DNA of 64,000 nucleotides from Myxococcus xanthus. Its GTDB lineage: Bacteria > Myxococcota > Myxococcia > Myxococcales > Myxococcaceae. The stretch's first letter is position 1; each line of letters opens with the position of its first letter. The position numbers and the translations under genes are program-made. Below are positions 37,376 to 46,353 of the stretch, piece after piece. The notes beneath the pieces were generated by a model. It was given only the letters and a program-made list of their open reading frames with translations. It was not told the DNA's origin and did no database searches. The DNA is taken from NCBI RefSeq assembly GCF_900106535.1, contig NZ_FNOH01000001.1:434001-498000 (forward strand), in the 5' to 3' direction.

Positions 37376-38785
37376 GTGTCCGCCCGGGGCACACGTGTCC
37401 GCCAGAAGCCGGCCTGCGCGCTGGCTCCAGGGGATGGTGGCCGCGCTGGCGCTCTGGGGCTGCCCATGCTGCACCGCGAGAGCATCTCCAGCCCGAAGGA
37501 CTGGATGGCCGGCGCGCAGGCCTCCGCGCAGCTCTTCGAGGAGAAACCAGTGCTCGGTGGGCAGATGGTCTCCTCGCGGCACAACAACCTCATCACCGCG
37601 GGCACGCAACTGGACACCGCGCTGCGCAACCTGGGCAAGCCGCTGTTCGCTGGCCTCCACGCGCGCTACCAGGGGGGCTGGGCGTGGATGAAGGTGCTCA
37701 TCGAGCAGGCGGAGTCCGACTGGCGGCACAGCCCCGCCCGTGGCCTGCACGGCATCGACCTGTGGGGCGGCCCGGACCAGGAGCCGGCGGCGCACTACCT
37801 GAAGCTGGGTGAGAAGCCCATCGTCCCCTGCGGCGGCGGCCAGTGGGGCGACTACAACGGCGACGGCGCGCCGGACTACCTGGGCGTCGACCCGGCTCGC
37901 TGGAACCACGACGTGCTGCGCCCGCTGCTCATCGCGGACAACATGAACGTGGACCACGCCACCATCGACCTGTGTGGCGAGGGGAGCTGGCAGCTCTACT
38001 CAGAGGTCTTCACGGGCCTCGGTGGGCTGTACAATCGCACGTACCATCTGGTGTCCACGGTGTACGTCCGCTACACCTACTGGGACACCGCGACGAATGC
38101 ATGGAAGTCCGAGCGGGTGTTCACGCACCGCTTCACCGGAGGCGAATCGTTAGGCGTCTTTGTTCGCGAGCAGGATCGCCCCACCTACAACCCGAACAAC
38201 ACGCGGAATCCCCAGGAGTGGATGGCGAAGCGGTGGGGCCACGTCTCGCAGAACATCGCGTCGTTCGACTACGCCGGGGCCAATGACTTCCGCGCCGCCG
38301 TCCGCACCCGGATGGTGGATGTGCTGAAGGAACAGCAGCGCCAGTTCTACGGCAGCATCGCCACGCGCATGGGCCAGGCGGGAGACGCGTTGCAGGTCCA
38401 GGCGAAGCGGATGACGGGCACGCGGCTGTTGTGGCAGTCCTACGCGGCGCTGGCGTTGCCGCTGTCGCTGGACCACGACGAGCACCTGCGCGGTCTGCTG
38501 TACGGCGAGGACGCGGTGCTGTCGGGCCACGACACGCCGCAGGACGTGGAAGTCACCCCGGTGCTGAACGACGTGATGGACATGTACGCGCTGTTCAGCG
38601 CCACGGCCTCGCCCCCGGCCCACAACATCCTGGCGGACCTGCACCCGGCGGTGACGTCGCGTGCCGACAGGCTGAAGGCCGCCATCGACGCCTCCCTGGA
38701 TGCCCAGGCGGAGGCGGGTGGCCCCGAGGCGAGCGCCTGGGTGGAGTCGACGCTGCTGCGGCTGCGGCTCAGCGTCCCGCAGTGA
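37376..38785 (+). CDS. Secreted protein of unknown function, apparent N-terminal frameshift
   Basis: The main frame encodes 469 residues from GTG 37376. Its first 30 residues look unlike a natural N-terminus, and the first ATG is at 37466. A different frame opens at ATG 37338 and carries a convincing signal sequence ('RWLQGMVAALALWGCPCC', with a possible lipobox Cys) before running out of sense near 37480. Joining the two frames around 37465-37480 gives a signal peptide followed by the mature part. The mature protein has aromatic-rich motifs ('YQGGWAWMKVLIEQAESDW', 'GGGQWGDYNGDGAPDYLG'). No family is recognised. The frameshift may be a mutation or a sequence error. Confidence 0.75.
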   Translation: MSARGTRVRQKPACALAPGDGGRAGALGLPMLHRESISSPKDWMAGAQASAQLFEEKPVLGGQMVSSRHNNLITAGTQLDTALRNLGKPLFAGLHARYQGGWAWMKVLIEQAESDWRHSPARGLHGIDLWGGPDQEPAAHYLKLGEKPIVPCGGGQWGDYNGDGAPDYLGVDPARWNHDVLRPLLIADNMNVDHATIDLCGEGSWQLYSEVFTGLGGLYNRTYHLVSTVYVRYTYWDTATNAWKSERVFTHRFTGGESLGVFVREQDRPTYNPNNTRNPQEWMAKRWGHVSQNIASFDYAGANDFRAAVRTRMVDVLKEQQRQFYGSIATRMGQAGDALQVQAKRMTGTRLLWQSYAALALPLSLDHDEHLRGLLYGEDAVLSGHDTPQDVEVTPVLNDVMDMYALFSATASPPAHNILADLHPAVTSRADRLKAAIDASLDAQAEAGGPEASAWVESTLLRLRLSVPQ

Positions 38786-38817
38786 CGCTCACGCGGTGAC
38801 CTAGCGTGAGGTGTCGC

Positions 38818-38846
38818 GGGCCGCGGGGGACCTTCCTCCGCGGCCC
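38818..38846. terminator. GC-rich hairpin between convergent genes
   Basis: GGGCCGCGG (38818-38826) pairs with CCGCGGCCC (38838-38846), with further partial pairing inside. It lies in the 70-bp space between convergent genes. There is no T-run; it is probably a bidirectional terminator. Confidence 0.55.
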
Positions 38847-38855
38847 GTGCCGTTG

Positions 38856-39014
38856 CTACCGCTTCGCCACCGGCGGGCACGCGACCTCGAGGAACGTCGT
38901 CGTCTTCCCGCTCAGCATGACCCACAGGCAGCGCAGCACGCAGCCCGTCCCGAACTCCCGGTAGATGAGCCCCAGGTTGGCGACCACCTCTCGTCCGGTG
39001 ATGATCCCGCGCAT
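38856..39014 (-). CDS. Small hypothetical protein
   Basis: Protein of 52 residues: 'MRGIITGREVVANLGLIYRE' after a two-codon lead, then a hydrophobic, Cys-containing middle ('CVLRCLWVMLSGKTTTFLEV'). ATG 39014 is chosen because a GGGGGAAG-like ribosome site lies just upstream. The frame is open much further upstream but without support. It is terminated next to the convergent hairpin. No function is known. Confidence 0.5.
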   Translation of the reverse strand: MRGIITGREVVANLGLIYREFGTGCVLRCLWVMLSGKTTTFLEVACPPVAKR

Positions 39015-39507
39015 TGGCACTTCCCCCTTCTTCAGCGTTCCGCCCGACCCCGCCACCCACCCCGCCTGTCGCTGCCCGCCCGGACCCCTCTGCAAAGCAT
39101 CGGCCGTGCCTCGCTCGGACCTTCTGCCGGACTTCGGACATGCCAAGCAGGCCAAGCCTCGTGAAGGGCGCCTGCTCTCCTTTCTTCTCGGTGGGTACGG
39201 CCGCTGGGTTGCTGGAGATTTTTCAGGGAGCCGCTCCTTGGCACCTCTGCACGCCGCGGAGTGTTCCCTGGGCGGAGGTGGGCTTGTTCCGGAGGCCTGC
39301 CCGGTCGCGGACTTTGCGACACGCCGAGCCCGGTGGCGCCTGGCGCGCGACGCCTGAATCTTCGAGGTGTGGATGACGCCAGGCGCCGCGCGGCCGTCCA
39401 CGGAGCGGCGGAGCGACCGGTTGCCTCCGGGAGGCTGCAAGGTGCCACCTTCACCGCTACACGCATACTCACAAGGTGAGTCGGGTGGAAGGGAAGGAGG
39501 GATGGAG
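39015..39507. other. 493-bp gap without recognisable gene
   Basis: I see no reading frame with a ribosome site and a recognisable product. The segment separates divergent genes (the small protein and the universal stress protein), so it probably carries both promoters; no clear -35/-10 pair was found. Confidence 0.4.
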
Positions 39508-40446
39508 ATGAGGCCGTCACAACTTTCGAGGACGGCAGTGCCGCTGCTCCCTCCAGGGCTCGCCCGGGGGCAGCGGGGCGTGTCGCGCCTGGTGCTGGGA
39601 ACGGATTTCTCGCTGCGCTCCGAGTTCGCGCTGGCGCGCGCGCTGCGCCTTCCGCTGGCGCACGGGAGCGTCTTCTGCGTGCTGCACGTGGCCCCCGTCC
39701 TGGACGGGCAGGAGGGGCCAGGTGGGACGCTGTCGGGTGCACGCTGCCTGCGCAAGGCGGTGAGCTCCGTGTGCAGGCGGCTGCGCAACCGCGTGGACAT
39801 CGACGTGCGCGAGGAGCTCGGGCGAGGGGACCCGGTGGAGGTGGCGTCGGCCGTGGCGCGGATGTCGGGCGCGGAGTTGGTGGTGCTGGGGCGTCCCCAT
39901 GTGACGTACCCGGTGCGCGCGCTGGCCGAGGATTCGACGGTGCGGCGCATGGTGCGCCATCTGGGCGTCTCCGTGCTGGTGGTGGTGCCGCACCCGGTCC
40001 GGCCCTACGGCAGGCCCCTGGTGGCGGTGGACTTCTCACGCGAGTCGCGCAGGGCGCTGGAGCTGACCTTGCGCCTGTGCCCGGCGCCCGCGCTGGTGGA
40101 CGTGCTGCACGTGGTGGACACGGCGGCGCAGGAGGCGGAGCTGCGCCGCGCCCATGCGCCGGCCGAGCGGTGGCTGCTGCTGCGGCAGGAGCGGGAGTAT
40201 CAGGCGCGGGTGGCGCTTGGTCGCTTCCTCGCGCCCTACCGGGAGGCGGGCCGCGAGTTGGAGGTGAGGGTGCGCTGCGGCGAGCCGGCCGAAGAGGGCA
40301 TCCTGGCGGAGGCGTTGGAGCGGGGCTCGGATCTGCTGGCGCTGGCCATGTCCGCCGTGGAGGCGCGCACGCCGCTGACAGAGCAGGTGCTGGCGCGCGC
40401 GGGCTGCGACGTGTTGGTGTCGCGTCACCTTTCGCCTGCATCCTGA
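39508..40446 (+). CDS. Tandem universal stress protein
   Basis: Protein of 312 residues with two Usp domains. Domain 1 (about 28-165) begins 'VSRLVLGTDFSLRSEFALA' and ends with 'VRRMVRHLGVSVLVV'. Domain 2 (about 172-308) begins 'RPLVAVDFSRESRRALEL' and ends 'TEQVLARAGCDVLVS'. The ATP-binding loop Gly-x2-Gly-x9-Gly is not clearly conserved in either half. The start ATG 39508 is seven bases after AAGGAGG; ATG 39502 is too close. Tandem Usp proteins usually act in stress or dormancy; the partner is unknown. Confidence 0.88.
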   Translation: MRPSQLSRTAVPLLPPGLARGQRGVSRLVLGTDFSLRSEFALARALRLPLAHGSVFCVLHVAPVLDGQEGPGGTLSGARCLRKAVSSVCRRLRNRVDIDVREELGRGDPVEVASAVARMSGAELVVLGRPHVTYPVRALAEDSTVRRMVRHLGVSVLVVVPHPVRPYGRPLVAVDFSRESRRALELTLRLCPAPALVDVLHVVDTAAQEAELRRAHAPAERWLLLRQEREYQARVALGRFLAPYREAGRELEVRVRCGEPAEEGILAEALERGSDLLALAMSAVEARTPLTEQVLARAGCDVLVSRHLSPAS

Positions 40447-40482
40447 AGCAGGAGGGCGCGCTCCGCGTTATGAACGCGGACC

Positions 40483-42342
40483 GTGTCTCCTCGTCCTACA
40501 ACAGCCTCTGTCGCCTCGGTGTCGCTCAAGGTCCGCTTCCAGAACGCGGGCAGTCTCTTCAAGCAGTTGCCGGGGACCTTCCGGCTCTTCTGGCAGGCCA
40601 GCCCTCGCGGCGCGGTGGTGCTGGGCGCGCTGACGCTGGTGGCGGCGCTGTTGCCGGCGGCCATCGCCTGGGTGGGCAAGCTCATCGTGGACTCGGTGGT
40701 GGCGGCGGCGCAGGGCTCGGTGGAGGCCCGCTCGCGGGTGTACGGGCTGGTGGGGTTGGAGTTCGGGTTGATGCTGGGCTCGGCGGTGGTGGACCGCGGG
40801 CTGACGCTGACGCGCGAGCTGCTTCGCGCCAACCTGGGGAACCTGCTCAATGAGCGCATCCTCCAGAAGGCGCTGGCGCTGGAGCTGCGGCACTTCGAGG
40901 ACTCGGCCACCTACGACAAGATGCAGAACGCGCGGCGCGAGGCGAACAGCCGGCCGCTGTCGCTGGTGACGCAGGCGTTCTCCATCGTCCGCAACACCAT
41001 CACCCTGGGCACCTTCGCCGCGTTGTTGGTGGCGTTGTCGCCGTGGAGCGTGGTGGTGCTGGTGGCCGCGTCGGTGCCGGCCTTCATCGCCGAGGCGCGG
41101 CTGGCCATGGCGGGCTTCCGGCTCTACTCGTGGCGCGCGCCCGAGGGCCGCAAGCTGAACTACCTGGAGTGGATTCTCACGCGGGACAGCCACGTGAAGG
41201 AGGTGAAGCTCTTCGGGTTGGGGCCGCTGGTGCTGGGCCGCTACCGCACGCTCTTCCAGAAGTTCTTCGCGGAGGACCGGGCGCTGGCCTTCCGGCGGAT
41301 GGCCTGGGGCCTGGGGCTGGGCGTCCTCTCATTGGGCGCCTTCTATGGCTGCTACCTGCTGGTGGCGGGCCGCGCGGCGAGCGGGACGATTACCGTGGGC
41401 GACATGGTGCTGTACCTGAGCGTGTTCCGTCAGGGGCAGGCGGCGTTCCAGGGCATCCTGACCAGCGTGGGCTCCATGTACGAGGACGCGCTCTTCATGA
41501 GCAACCTGTTCGCGTACCTGGACATCCCCACCGGCGGCGAGGCGACGCGGGTGCTGCCGCCGCTCTCTCCGCCGCGTGGGCACGACAGCGCCATCGAGCT
41601 GCGTGACGTGTCCTTCCGTTATCCGGGGAAGGATGCGTGGGCGCTGAAGAACGTGTCGCTGTCGCTGAAGCCGGGACAGAAGCTGGCGCTGGTGGGAGAG
41701 AACGGGGCGGGGAAGAGCACGTTGGTGAAGCTGCTCCTGCGCCTGTACGAGCCGGTGGACGGCGACATCTTCTACGGCGGCGTCAATCTGAAGGACATGG
41801 ACGTGGAGGACCTGCGCAGCCGCTTCGGCGCGGTGTTCCAGGACTTCGTGCGCTACCAGTTCAACGTGGCGGAGAACATCGGCCTGGGGCACGTGCCGGC
41901 GCTGGAGGACCGCGGCCGCATTGAGAAGGCGGCCGAGGAGGGCGGGGCCAGCGGTGTGATTACGGCGCTGCCACAGCAGTACGACACGATGCTGGGCGGC
42001 TGGTTCGAGAAGGGGCAGGAGCTGTCGGCGGGCCAGTGGCAGAAGCTGGCGGTGGCGCGGGCCTTCATGCGCGACGACGCGGAGGTGCTGATTCTGGACG
42101 AGCCCACGGCCAGCATCGACGCGGAGGCGGAGCACGCGCTGTTCGAGCGCTTCCAGGCGCTGGCGGCGGACCGGATTGCGATTGTGATTTCGCACCGTTT
42201 CTCCACGGTGCGCATGGCGGACCAGATTGCAGTGCTCCACAACGGGCAGGTGGACGAGCTGGGCAGCCACGACGAGCTGATGGCGAAGGACGGCCGCTAC
42301 GCGCACCTGTTCCGGCTGCAGGCGCGCGGATATCAGGACTGA
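40483..42342 (+). CDS. ABC exporter, fused permease and ATPase
   Basis: Half-size ABC exporter of about 619 residues. Residues 30-330 carry about six membrane helices. The ATPase domain (about 375-610) has Walker A 'GENGAGKSTLVKLLL', signature 'ELSAGQWQKLAVARAF', Walker B 'VLILDEPTASID' and the switch 'ISHRFSTV'. The layout is that of MsbA-like or peptide/lipid exporters that work as homodimers; the substrate cannot be read. The start GTG 40483 is 36 bp after the universal stress gene; GTG 40522 is an alternative. The end is 3 bp from the convergent Uma2 gene. Confidence 0.92.
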   Translation: MSPRPTTASVASVSLKVRFQNAGSLFKQLPGTFRLFWQASPRGAVVLGALTLVAALLPAAIAWVGKLIVDSVVAAAQGSVEARSRVYGLVGLEFGLMLGSAVVDRGLTLTRELLRANLGNLLNERILQKALALELRHFEDSATYDKMQNARREANSRPLSLVTQAFSIVRNTITLGTFAALLVALSPWSVVVLVAASVPAFIAEARLAMAGFRLYSWRAPEGRKLNYLEWILTRDSHVKEVKLFGLGPLVLGRYRTLFQKFFAEDRALAFRRMAWGLGLGVLSLGAFYGCYLLVAGRAASGTITVGDMVLYLSVFRQGQAAFQGILTSVGSMYEDALFMSNLFAYLDIPTGGEATRVLPPLSPPRGHDSAIELRDVSFRYPGKDAWALKNVSLSLKPGQKLALVGENGAGKSTLVKLLLRLYEPVDGDIFYGGVNLKDMDVEDLRSRFGAVFQDFVRYQFNVAENIGLGHVPALEDRGRIEKAAEEGGASGVITALPQQYDTMLGGWFEKGQELSAGQWQKLAVARAFMRDDAEVLILDEPTASIDAEAEHALFERFQALAADRIAIVISHRFSTVRMADQIAVLHNGQVDELGSHDELMAKDGRYAHLFRLQARGYQD

Positions 42343-42345
42343 GCG

Positions 42346-43212
42346 TCAGGCGCGCTCGCCACGCAGGCGCGCGATTTCCGCCCGAGCCTCGGCGAGCTGG
42401 CGCTCGGCGTCCTCGCGCCGCTGGGTTTCCAGTTCCAGGAGTCGGGACTCCTCGGCTCGCAGGCGAGACTCCTCGGCTCGCAGGCGGGACTCCTCCGCGA
42501 GTTGCTGTACGAGTTCCGCGCGGCTGGCCTCGACGCGCTCGACCATGTGTTCGAGGCGGGCAATCAGCTCGGGTGCCTCCGGCAGGGCCGCACCTCCCAG
42601 GTAGAAGCGCAGACGCTCGTCATCTACCTGGAGGTCCAATCCCAGGACTTCGGATGGATAGAGGCCGTGCTGCGGAAGGATGGGGCGATAGACGCGGCGC
42701 CCTTCGTCCAGCCGCCAGCCGCTCAGTCGTAGCCGGCCCCGGTCGAAGACGAAGTACTCGCGGATACCCAGCCGGGCGAAGCGCTCGACGTTGCGCTCCA
42801 AGTCCTTGCGCCGCTCACCCGCGACGTGCACTTCCAGCGCGAAGTCCAGGCCCTTGCCCTCGGCACTGACCACCCAGCGCATCCGCGCGTGGGGCTCGAC
42901 GTCCACCACGGCCATGACGTCTGGGGCGAACATGGATTCGCCTGGGTAGTACACGGGCAGCTCGCTCCCCAGGTACACCTTGCGACCAATGCGGGAGAAG
43001 AAGCTGCCGAGCACCTCGCGGGCACGCGTCTTGGCCTCGAAGTGGAAATCGCCCTCCGGCGGGTTTGCCTCCGAAACGGGGAATTCGGATGGAAGGCTGT
43101 CGACGATACGTTGACGCTCCTCGGACGAGAGCGCGTCCCACGTCTCCTGGGGCGGCGCGCGCGGGTCGTTCGGATCGATGTCGTAGGGCTCGAAAGGCAT
43201 GAGGTCGTGCAT
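42346..43212 (-). CDS. Uma2-family putative endonuclease with coiled-coil tail
   Basis: Protein of 288 residues. Residues about 45-195 match the Uma2/DUF820 fold, a PD-(D/E)XK nuclease relative: 'VYLGSELPVYYPGESMFAPD', a catalytic-type 'FALEVHVAGERRKD', and 'RFARLGIREYFVFDRGRLRL'. The Asp, Glu and Lys-like positions of the core appear present. Residues about 225-288 are a Glu/Arg/Leu coiled coil with three copies of a seven-residue unit (AEESRLR). ATG 43212 (MHDLM) is preferred over the TTG at 43242. Uma2 genes are often multicopy and mobile; their biological role is unsettled. Confidence 0.85.
   Translation of the reverse strand: MHDLMPFEPYDIDPNDPRAPPQETWDALSSEERQRIVDSLPSEFPVSEANPPEGDFHFEAKTRAREVLGSFFSRIGRKVYLGSELPVYYPGESMFAPDVMAVVDVEPHARMRWVVSAEGKGLDFALEVHVAGERRKDLERNVERFARLGIREYFVFDRGRLRLSGWRLDEGRRVYRPILPQHGLYPSEVLGLDLQVDDERLRFYLGGAALPEAPELIARLEHMVERVEASRAELVQQLAEESRLRAEESRLRAEESRLLELETQRREDAERQLAEARAEIARLRGERA
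42446..42487. repeat. 21-bp tandem repeat in the Uma2 tail
   Basis: Two nearly identical 21-bp units (42446-42466 and 42467-42487, one base different) plus the start of a third. They encode the repeated coiled-coil heptad of the Uma2-type protein, so copy number may vary between strains. Confidence 0.8.
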
Positions 43213-43407
43213 GAGAGTAGGCCGCGCCGCCACGAGGGCCAAGTGGCAGGCAAGGCAGCGTTGTCCTCGAATCAGGTGGTGACGGTTCGCGTGCTGACGA
43301 GGACGGTGAGCAAGCAGCGGTCATGCCACTGCTTGGCGTGTGAGAATTCTCGGATTGAGAGGGTCTTCGCGACCCGCGAGTTTCGCGTGCGCGCATGTCA
43401 CTGACTC

Positions 43408-45417
43408 ATGGCAGGTTCTCCCGCCATGTCGCGTGCTCGAGCTCCGAAGAAGGTCGATGTCGCTGCGTTGATGAAGAAGGCGGACAGTCTGCTGGACGAG
43501 ATGCCGCCGCAGCTGGACCAGGCGATTCCGTTGCTGCGCGAAGTCGTGGCGGCGGAGCCCGAGCACCTGCTGGGACTCCACTCCCTGAGCTGGTGTTTGG
43601 ACCCGACGCGGAGCATGGAGCCGCACCGTTGGGAGCAGGAGTTGAAGGCCGAGCACTGGCGGTTGCGCGACCGCATCCTCGAGCTGACGCGAGGGACGAA
43701 GCCCGGCGGCGCGCTGACGCTCGCCCATCGTGCACGTTCGTTGGCCCTGAGCCAGTGGGCGGAAGACTTGGTGCGGCGCAAGCCGACCGTGGCGCAGCTC
43801 GACGAAGTGGAGGCCGCGCTGAACGAAGCCAACAGCCTTCGGGAACTCGTGAACCACCAGCGTGGACGCCGCGGGCTCGAGGCCTGGCACGCATTGACGC
43901 AAGGCAAACCGGAGCAGGGCTACCGCGAGTTGCTCGCCAAGGTGGAGGAGTCTCCTGGCATGTGCGCCCAGGGCGTGATGGACGATGACGACTCGCTCAA
44001 CTTCCAGGGCCTGGAGGGCGCCTACTCCGATGAGGGCTTCCTGGCCTGGCTGCGGAAGCAGAAGCCCGCGGCACGCCCCGCGGGGAAGAAGGGCAAGGAC
44101 CTGGATGCCGGACTCCTGCTGGCGGCGGGGCTGGATGCGAAGCCGTTCTTCGGCCCTGGCTTCGAAGGGAACAGTCGCATGGGCCGGGTGCTGGCCCTGG
44201 TGGCGTTGGGCGCGGACCTGAAGGCGAGGGATTCCAGCAAGCACAGCGTGCTCCACCTCGCCGCGATGGTGGATGACGCGGCGCTGGTGAAGGAGTTGCT
44301 CCGCCTGGGCGTCGCCGCCGACGTCGTCGATTCGAATAAGTCCACGCCACTGCATGTCGCGGCCGAGCACGGCAGCGTGTCCTGCATCGCCGCGCTGGCG
44401 AAAGGCGGCGTGCCTGTGGATGCGCTCGATACCTCAGGGCGGACGGCGCTCTTCGAGGCGCGTCAGGCCGACGTGGCCCAGGCGCTCATCGACGCGGGCG
44501 CGAATCCCAATGCGGGCAAGGGCTGGACGCCGCTGCACCAGCACGCACGGTTCAAGGAGCGAGGCCCCGTCATCGAGGTCCTGCTCAAGGCGGGGGCGGA
44601 TGTCTCGCTGAAGAATGGCAGCGGCCAGACGCCCGCGCAGGAGGCGCTGGAGCACAAGAACGCGTCCCTCGCCCAGCTCATGGGGGCCAAGGCTTCCTCG
44701 GGCAAGGCCGGCGCGTTGGACGTGCAGCCGCTGCTGGATGCACTGGCGCGTCAGCGCAAGACGCTGCTCAAGGCCTGGTACTTCGAGGACAAGAACGTGG
44801 ACGGCGTCGAACAGGTCCTGAAGGGGCTCGCGCTGCAAGGTGCCACGTCCTGGGACCAGCTCGCGGCCTCGCTTCAGGGCGAGCTCCCCTGGACGGCCAT
44901 GGCGGTGGTGCAGCTCGCGCGGGACGTGCTGCCGGCCGAGGAGAAGGCGCCTCGCCTGTCCAAGCTGCCGCGCTTCGTGCGCGGGGACCTCGTGGTGAAG
45001 GGCGACGTGCACGTCGATGGGCCGCTGCTCGTGACGGGAGACCTCACGGTGGAAGGCGTGCTGCGCAACGCGGGGATGGAAGGGATGCTGGTGGTGGGCG
45101 GCACGCTGCGCGCCACCGGTGTGGACACGGACGGCGAGGTTGTCGTGGGCGAGGACCTGGAAGCGCAGGTGGTGTGGGGCCACGGCAACGACGCTTCGCT
45201 CCGGGTCGGCCGCGTGCTGAAAGCGGACGTGGTCATCGCGGACGACCACGACATCCAGGCCAAGGTGAAGGCGAAGCACCACTACGAGAACGGCGAGTTC
45301 GACGCCTCGGACGCGGTGCTCAAGAAGGTCTTCGTCGCGAAGGCCTTCGCAAAGTCGGAGTTGGACCGGGACAAGCTGTTCAACGTGCTGCGCAAGGTCG
45401 GAGCCGTCCTGGTGTAG
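43408..45417 (+). CDS. Ankyrin-repeat protein with beta-repeat (bactofilin/polymer-type) segment
   Basis: Protein of 669 residues. The N-terminal 200 residues are helical and TPR-like ('QAIPLLREVVAAEPEHLLG'). Residues about 265-430 are four to five ankyrin repeats ('KHSVLHLAAMVDDAALVKELL', 'STPLHVAAEHGSVSCIAAL', 'VIEVLLKAGADVSLK'). Residues about 525-620 have short Gly-ended beta repeats ('GDLVVKGDVHVDGPLLVTG', 'DLTVEGVL'), like beta-helical polymer-forming proteins. No signal peptide is present. ATG 43426 is an alternative start. The divergent spacer to the Uma2 gene holds the palindrome GAGAATTCTC (43342-43351). Function is unknown; ankyrin and beta-helix modules point to protein binding. 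Confidence 0.8.
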   Translation: MAGSPAMSRARAPKKVDVAALMKKADSLLDEMPPQLDQAIPLLREVVAAEPEHLLGLHSLSWCLDPTRSMEPHRWEQELKAEHWRLRDRILELTRGTKPGGALTLAHRARSLALSQWAEDLVRRKPTVAQLDEVEAALNEANSLRELVNHQRGRRGLEAWHALTQGKPEQGYRELLAKVEESPGMCAQGVMDDDDSLNFQGLEGAYSDEGFLAWLRKQKPAARPAGKKGKDLDAGLLLAAGLDAKPFFGPGFEGNSRMGRVLALVALGADLKARDSSKHSVLHLAAMVDDAALVKELLRLGVAADVVDSNKSTPLHVAAEHGSVSCIAALAKGGVPVDALDTSGRTALFEARQADVAQALIDAGANPNAGKGWTPLHQHARFKERGPVIEVLLKAGADVSLKNGSGQTPAQEALEHKNASLAQLMGAKASSGKAGALDVQPLLDALARQRKTLLKAWYFEDKNVDGVEQVLKGLALQGATSWDQLAASLQGELPWTAMAVVQLARDVLPAEEKAPRLSKLPRFVRGDLVVKGDVHVDGPLLVTGDLTVEGVLRNAGMEGMLVVGGTLRATGVDTDGEVVVGEDLEAQVVWGHGNDASLRVGRVLKADVVIADDHDIQAKVKAKHHYENGEFDASDAVLKKVFVAKAFAKSELDRDKLFNVLRKVGAVLV

Positions 45418-45480
45418 ATGCGGCCCTGGTGCCCTTTGACGGCGTCACGGCGCGCGCCCGTCTCGAATCCCTGATCGGCG

Positions 45481-45825
45481 TCAGGCCTGGGGCAGGTGGT
45501 CCCGCACCACGCCGAGCCAGTACTCCTTGCCGTAGTACTGGCTCATCTTCCCGATGAGCTTGCCCTCACGGAACAGCAGGAACGTGGGGATGCCGAAGAG
45601 TCCGAAGCGCTTGGCCAGGTCCTCGTACTGGTACGCGTTCACCTTGACGACGCGCATCGGAGCGTCACCCAACTCCGCCAGCAGCGCGGGCTCGGCCGCC
45701 GCGTAGATTTCGCAGTTCGGGCAGCCGTCACCCCAGAAGTCCACGACCACCAGCTCGCCCTTGGGCTCCAGGACCAGTTGGTCGAAGTTCTCCGCCGTCC
45801 CCTCGTAGCTCACGGGATGTGCCAT
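45481..45825 (-). CDS. Thioredoxin-like protein
   Basis: Small cytoplasmic thioredoxin-fold protein of 114 residues. The active site is 'FWGDGCPNCEIY' (Cys35 and Cys38, CPNC rather than the usual CGPC), with the cis-Pro loop in 'FGIPTFLLFREGKLIGK'. The unusual CPNC pair and Gly-Asp-Gly lead may change the redox potential. ATG 45825 follows AGGAGG closely. The frame is open upstream but without a better start. It probably acts as a disulfide reductase; partners are unknown. Confidence 0.88.
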   Translation of the reverse strand: MAHPVSYEGTAENFDQLVLEPKGELVVVDFWGDGCPNCEIYAAAEPALLAELGDAPMRVVKVNAYQYEDLAKRFGLFGIPTFLLFREGKLIGKMSQYYGKEYWLGVVRDHLPQA

Positions 45826-46353
45826 GGCCTCCTGCCTAACGGGCTCGGGTGTCGTGTTCAACTTGCTCACGGGGCTCGCGGCTCGAAGTCCTCGCTGCCT
45901 GCTGCGTCCCAGGAGCCGCCAGGCCGGTGCCCCCGGTCCGGTCTGGCGGAGGCCAGGCACGGCCGGAAATTCCCCTCGTGCGGCCGGGCGGCTCACCCCA
46001 TTGGGCGCTCTGGCCGAGCCCCGGGGGGCTAGGCGAGTGGGCTGTTGCCGCGTTGGGACGCTTCACCCGGCGGAGGATGGATCAGCGGAACACCAGGGCC
46101 GCTCCGGAACGCGGGCGGCTGGAGCGGGCGCCAGGGACATCACCTTCGTACGTGAGTCCCGTTTTCCGGAGGAGGGGATGGGTTGGACAGTGGGTAAGGG
46201 TTTTCAAGGTATGCCTGCGCGCGGTGGTGGCCGCCATGTCAGCCGGAGCGAGTTGGATCAGCTCTGGCGCGGTGTCATCAAAAGCCAAAGCTCGCACTGC
46301 GCAGGAGCGCTCAGCCGCCGTAAGGTTGTGCGACTGGATGTCGTGGAGGGGTC
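45826..46353. other. 528-bp divergent spacer
   Basis: The segment separates the thioredoxin and SMI1/KNR4 genes. A short + strand frame at 46178-46390 has a good ribosome site (GGAGGAGGGG) but poor codon use, and it overlaps the next gene by 37 bp, so I do not call it. No other gene is visible. Confidence 0.4.
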
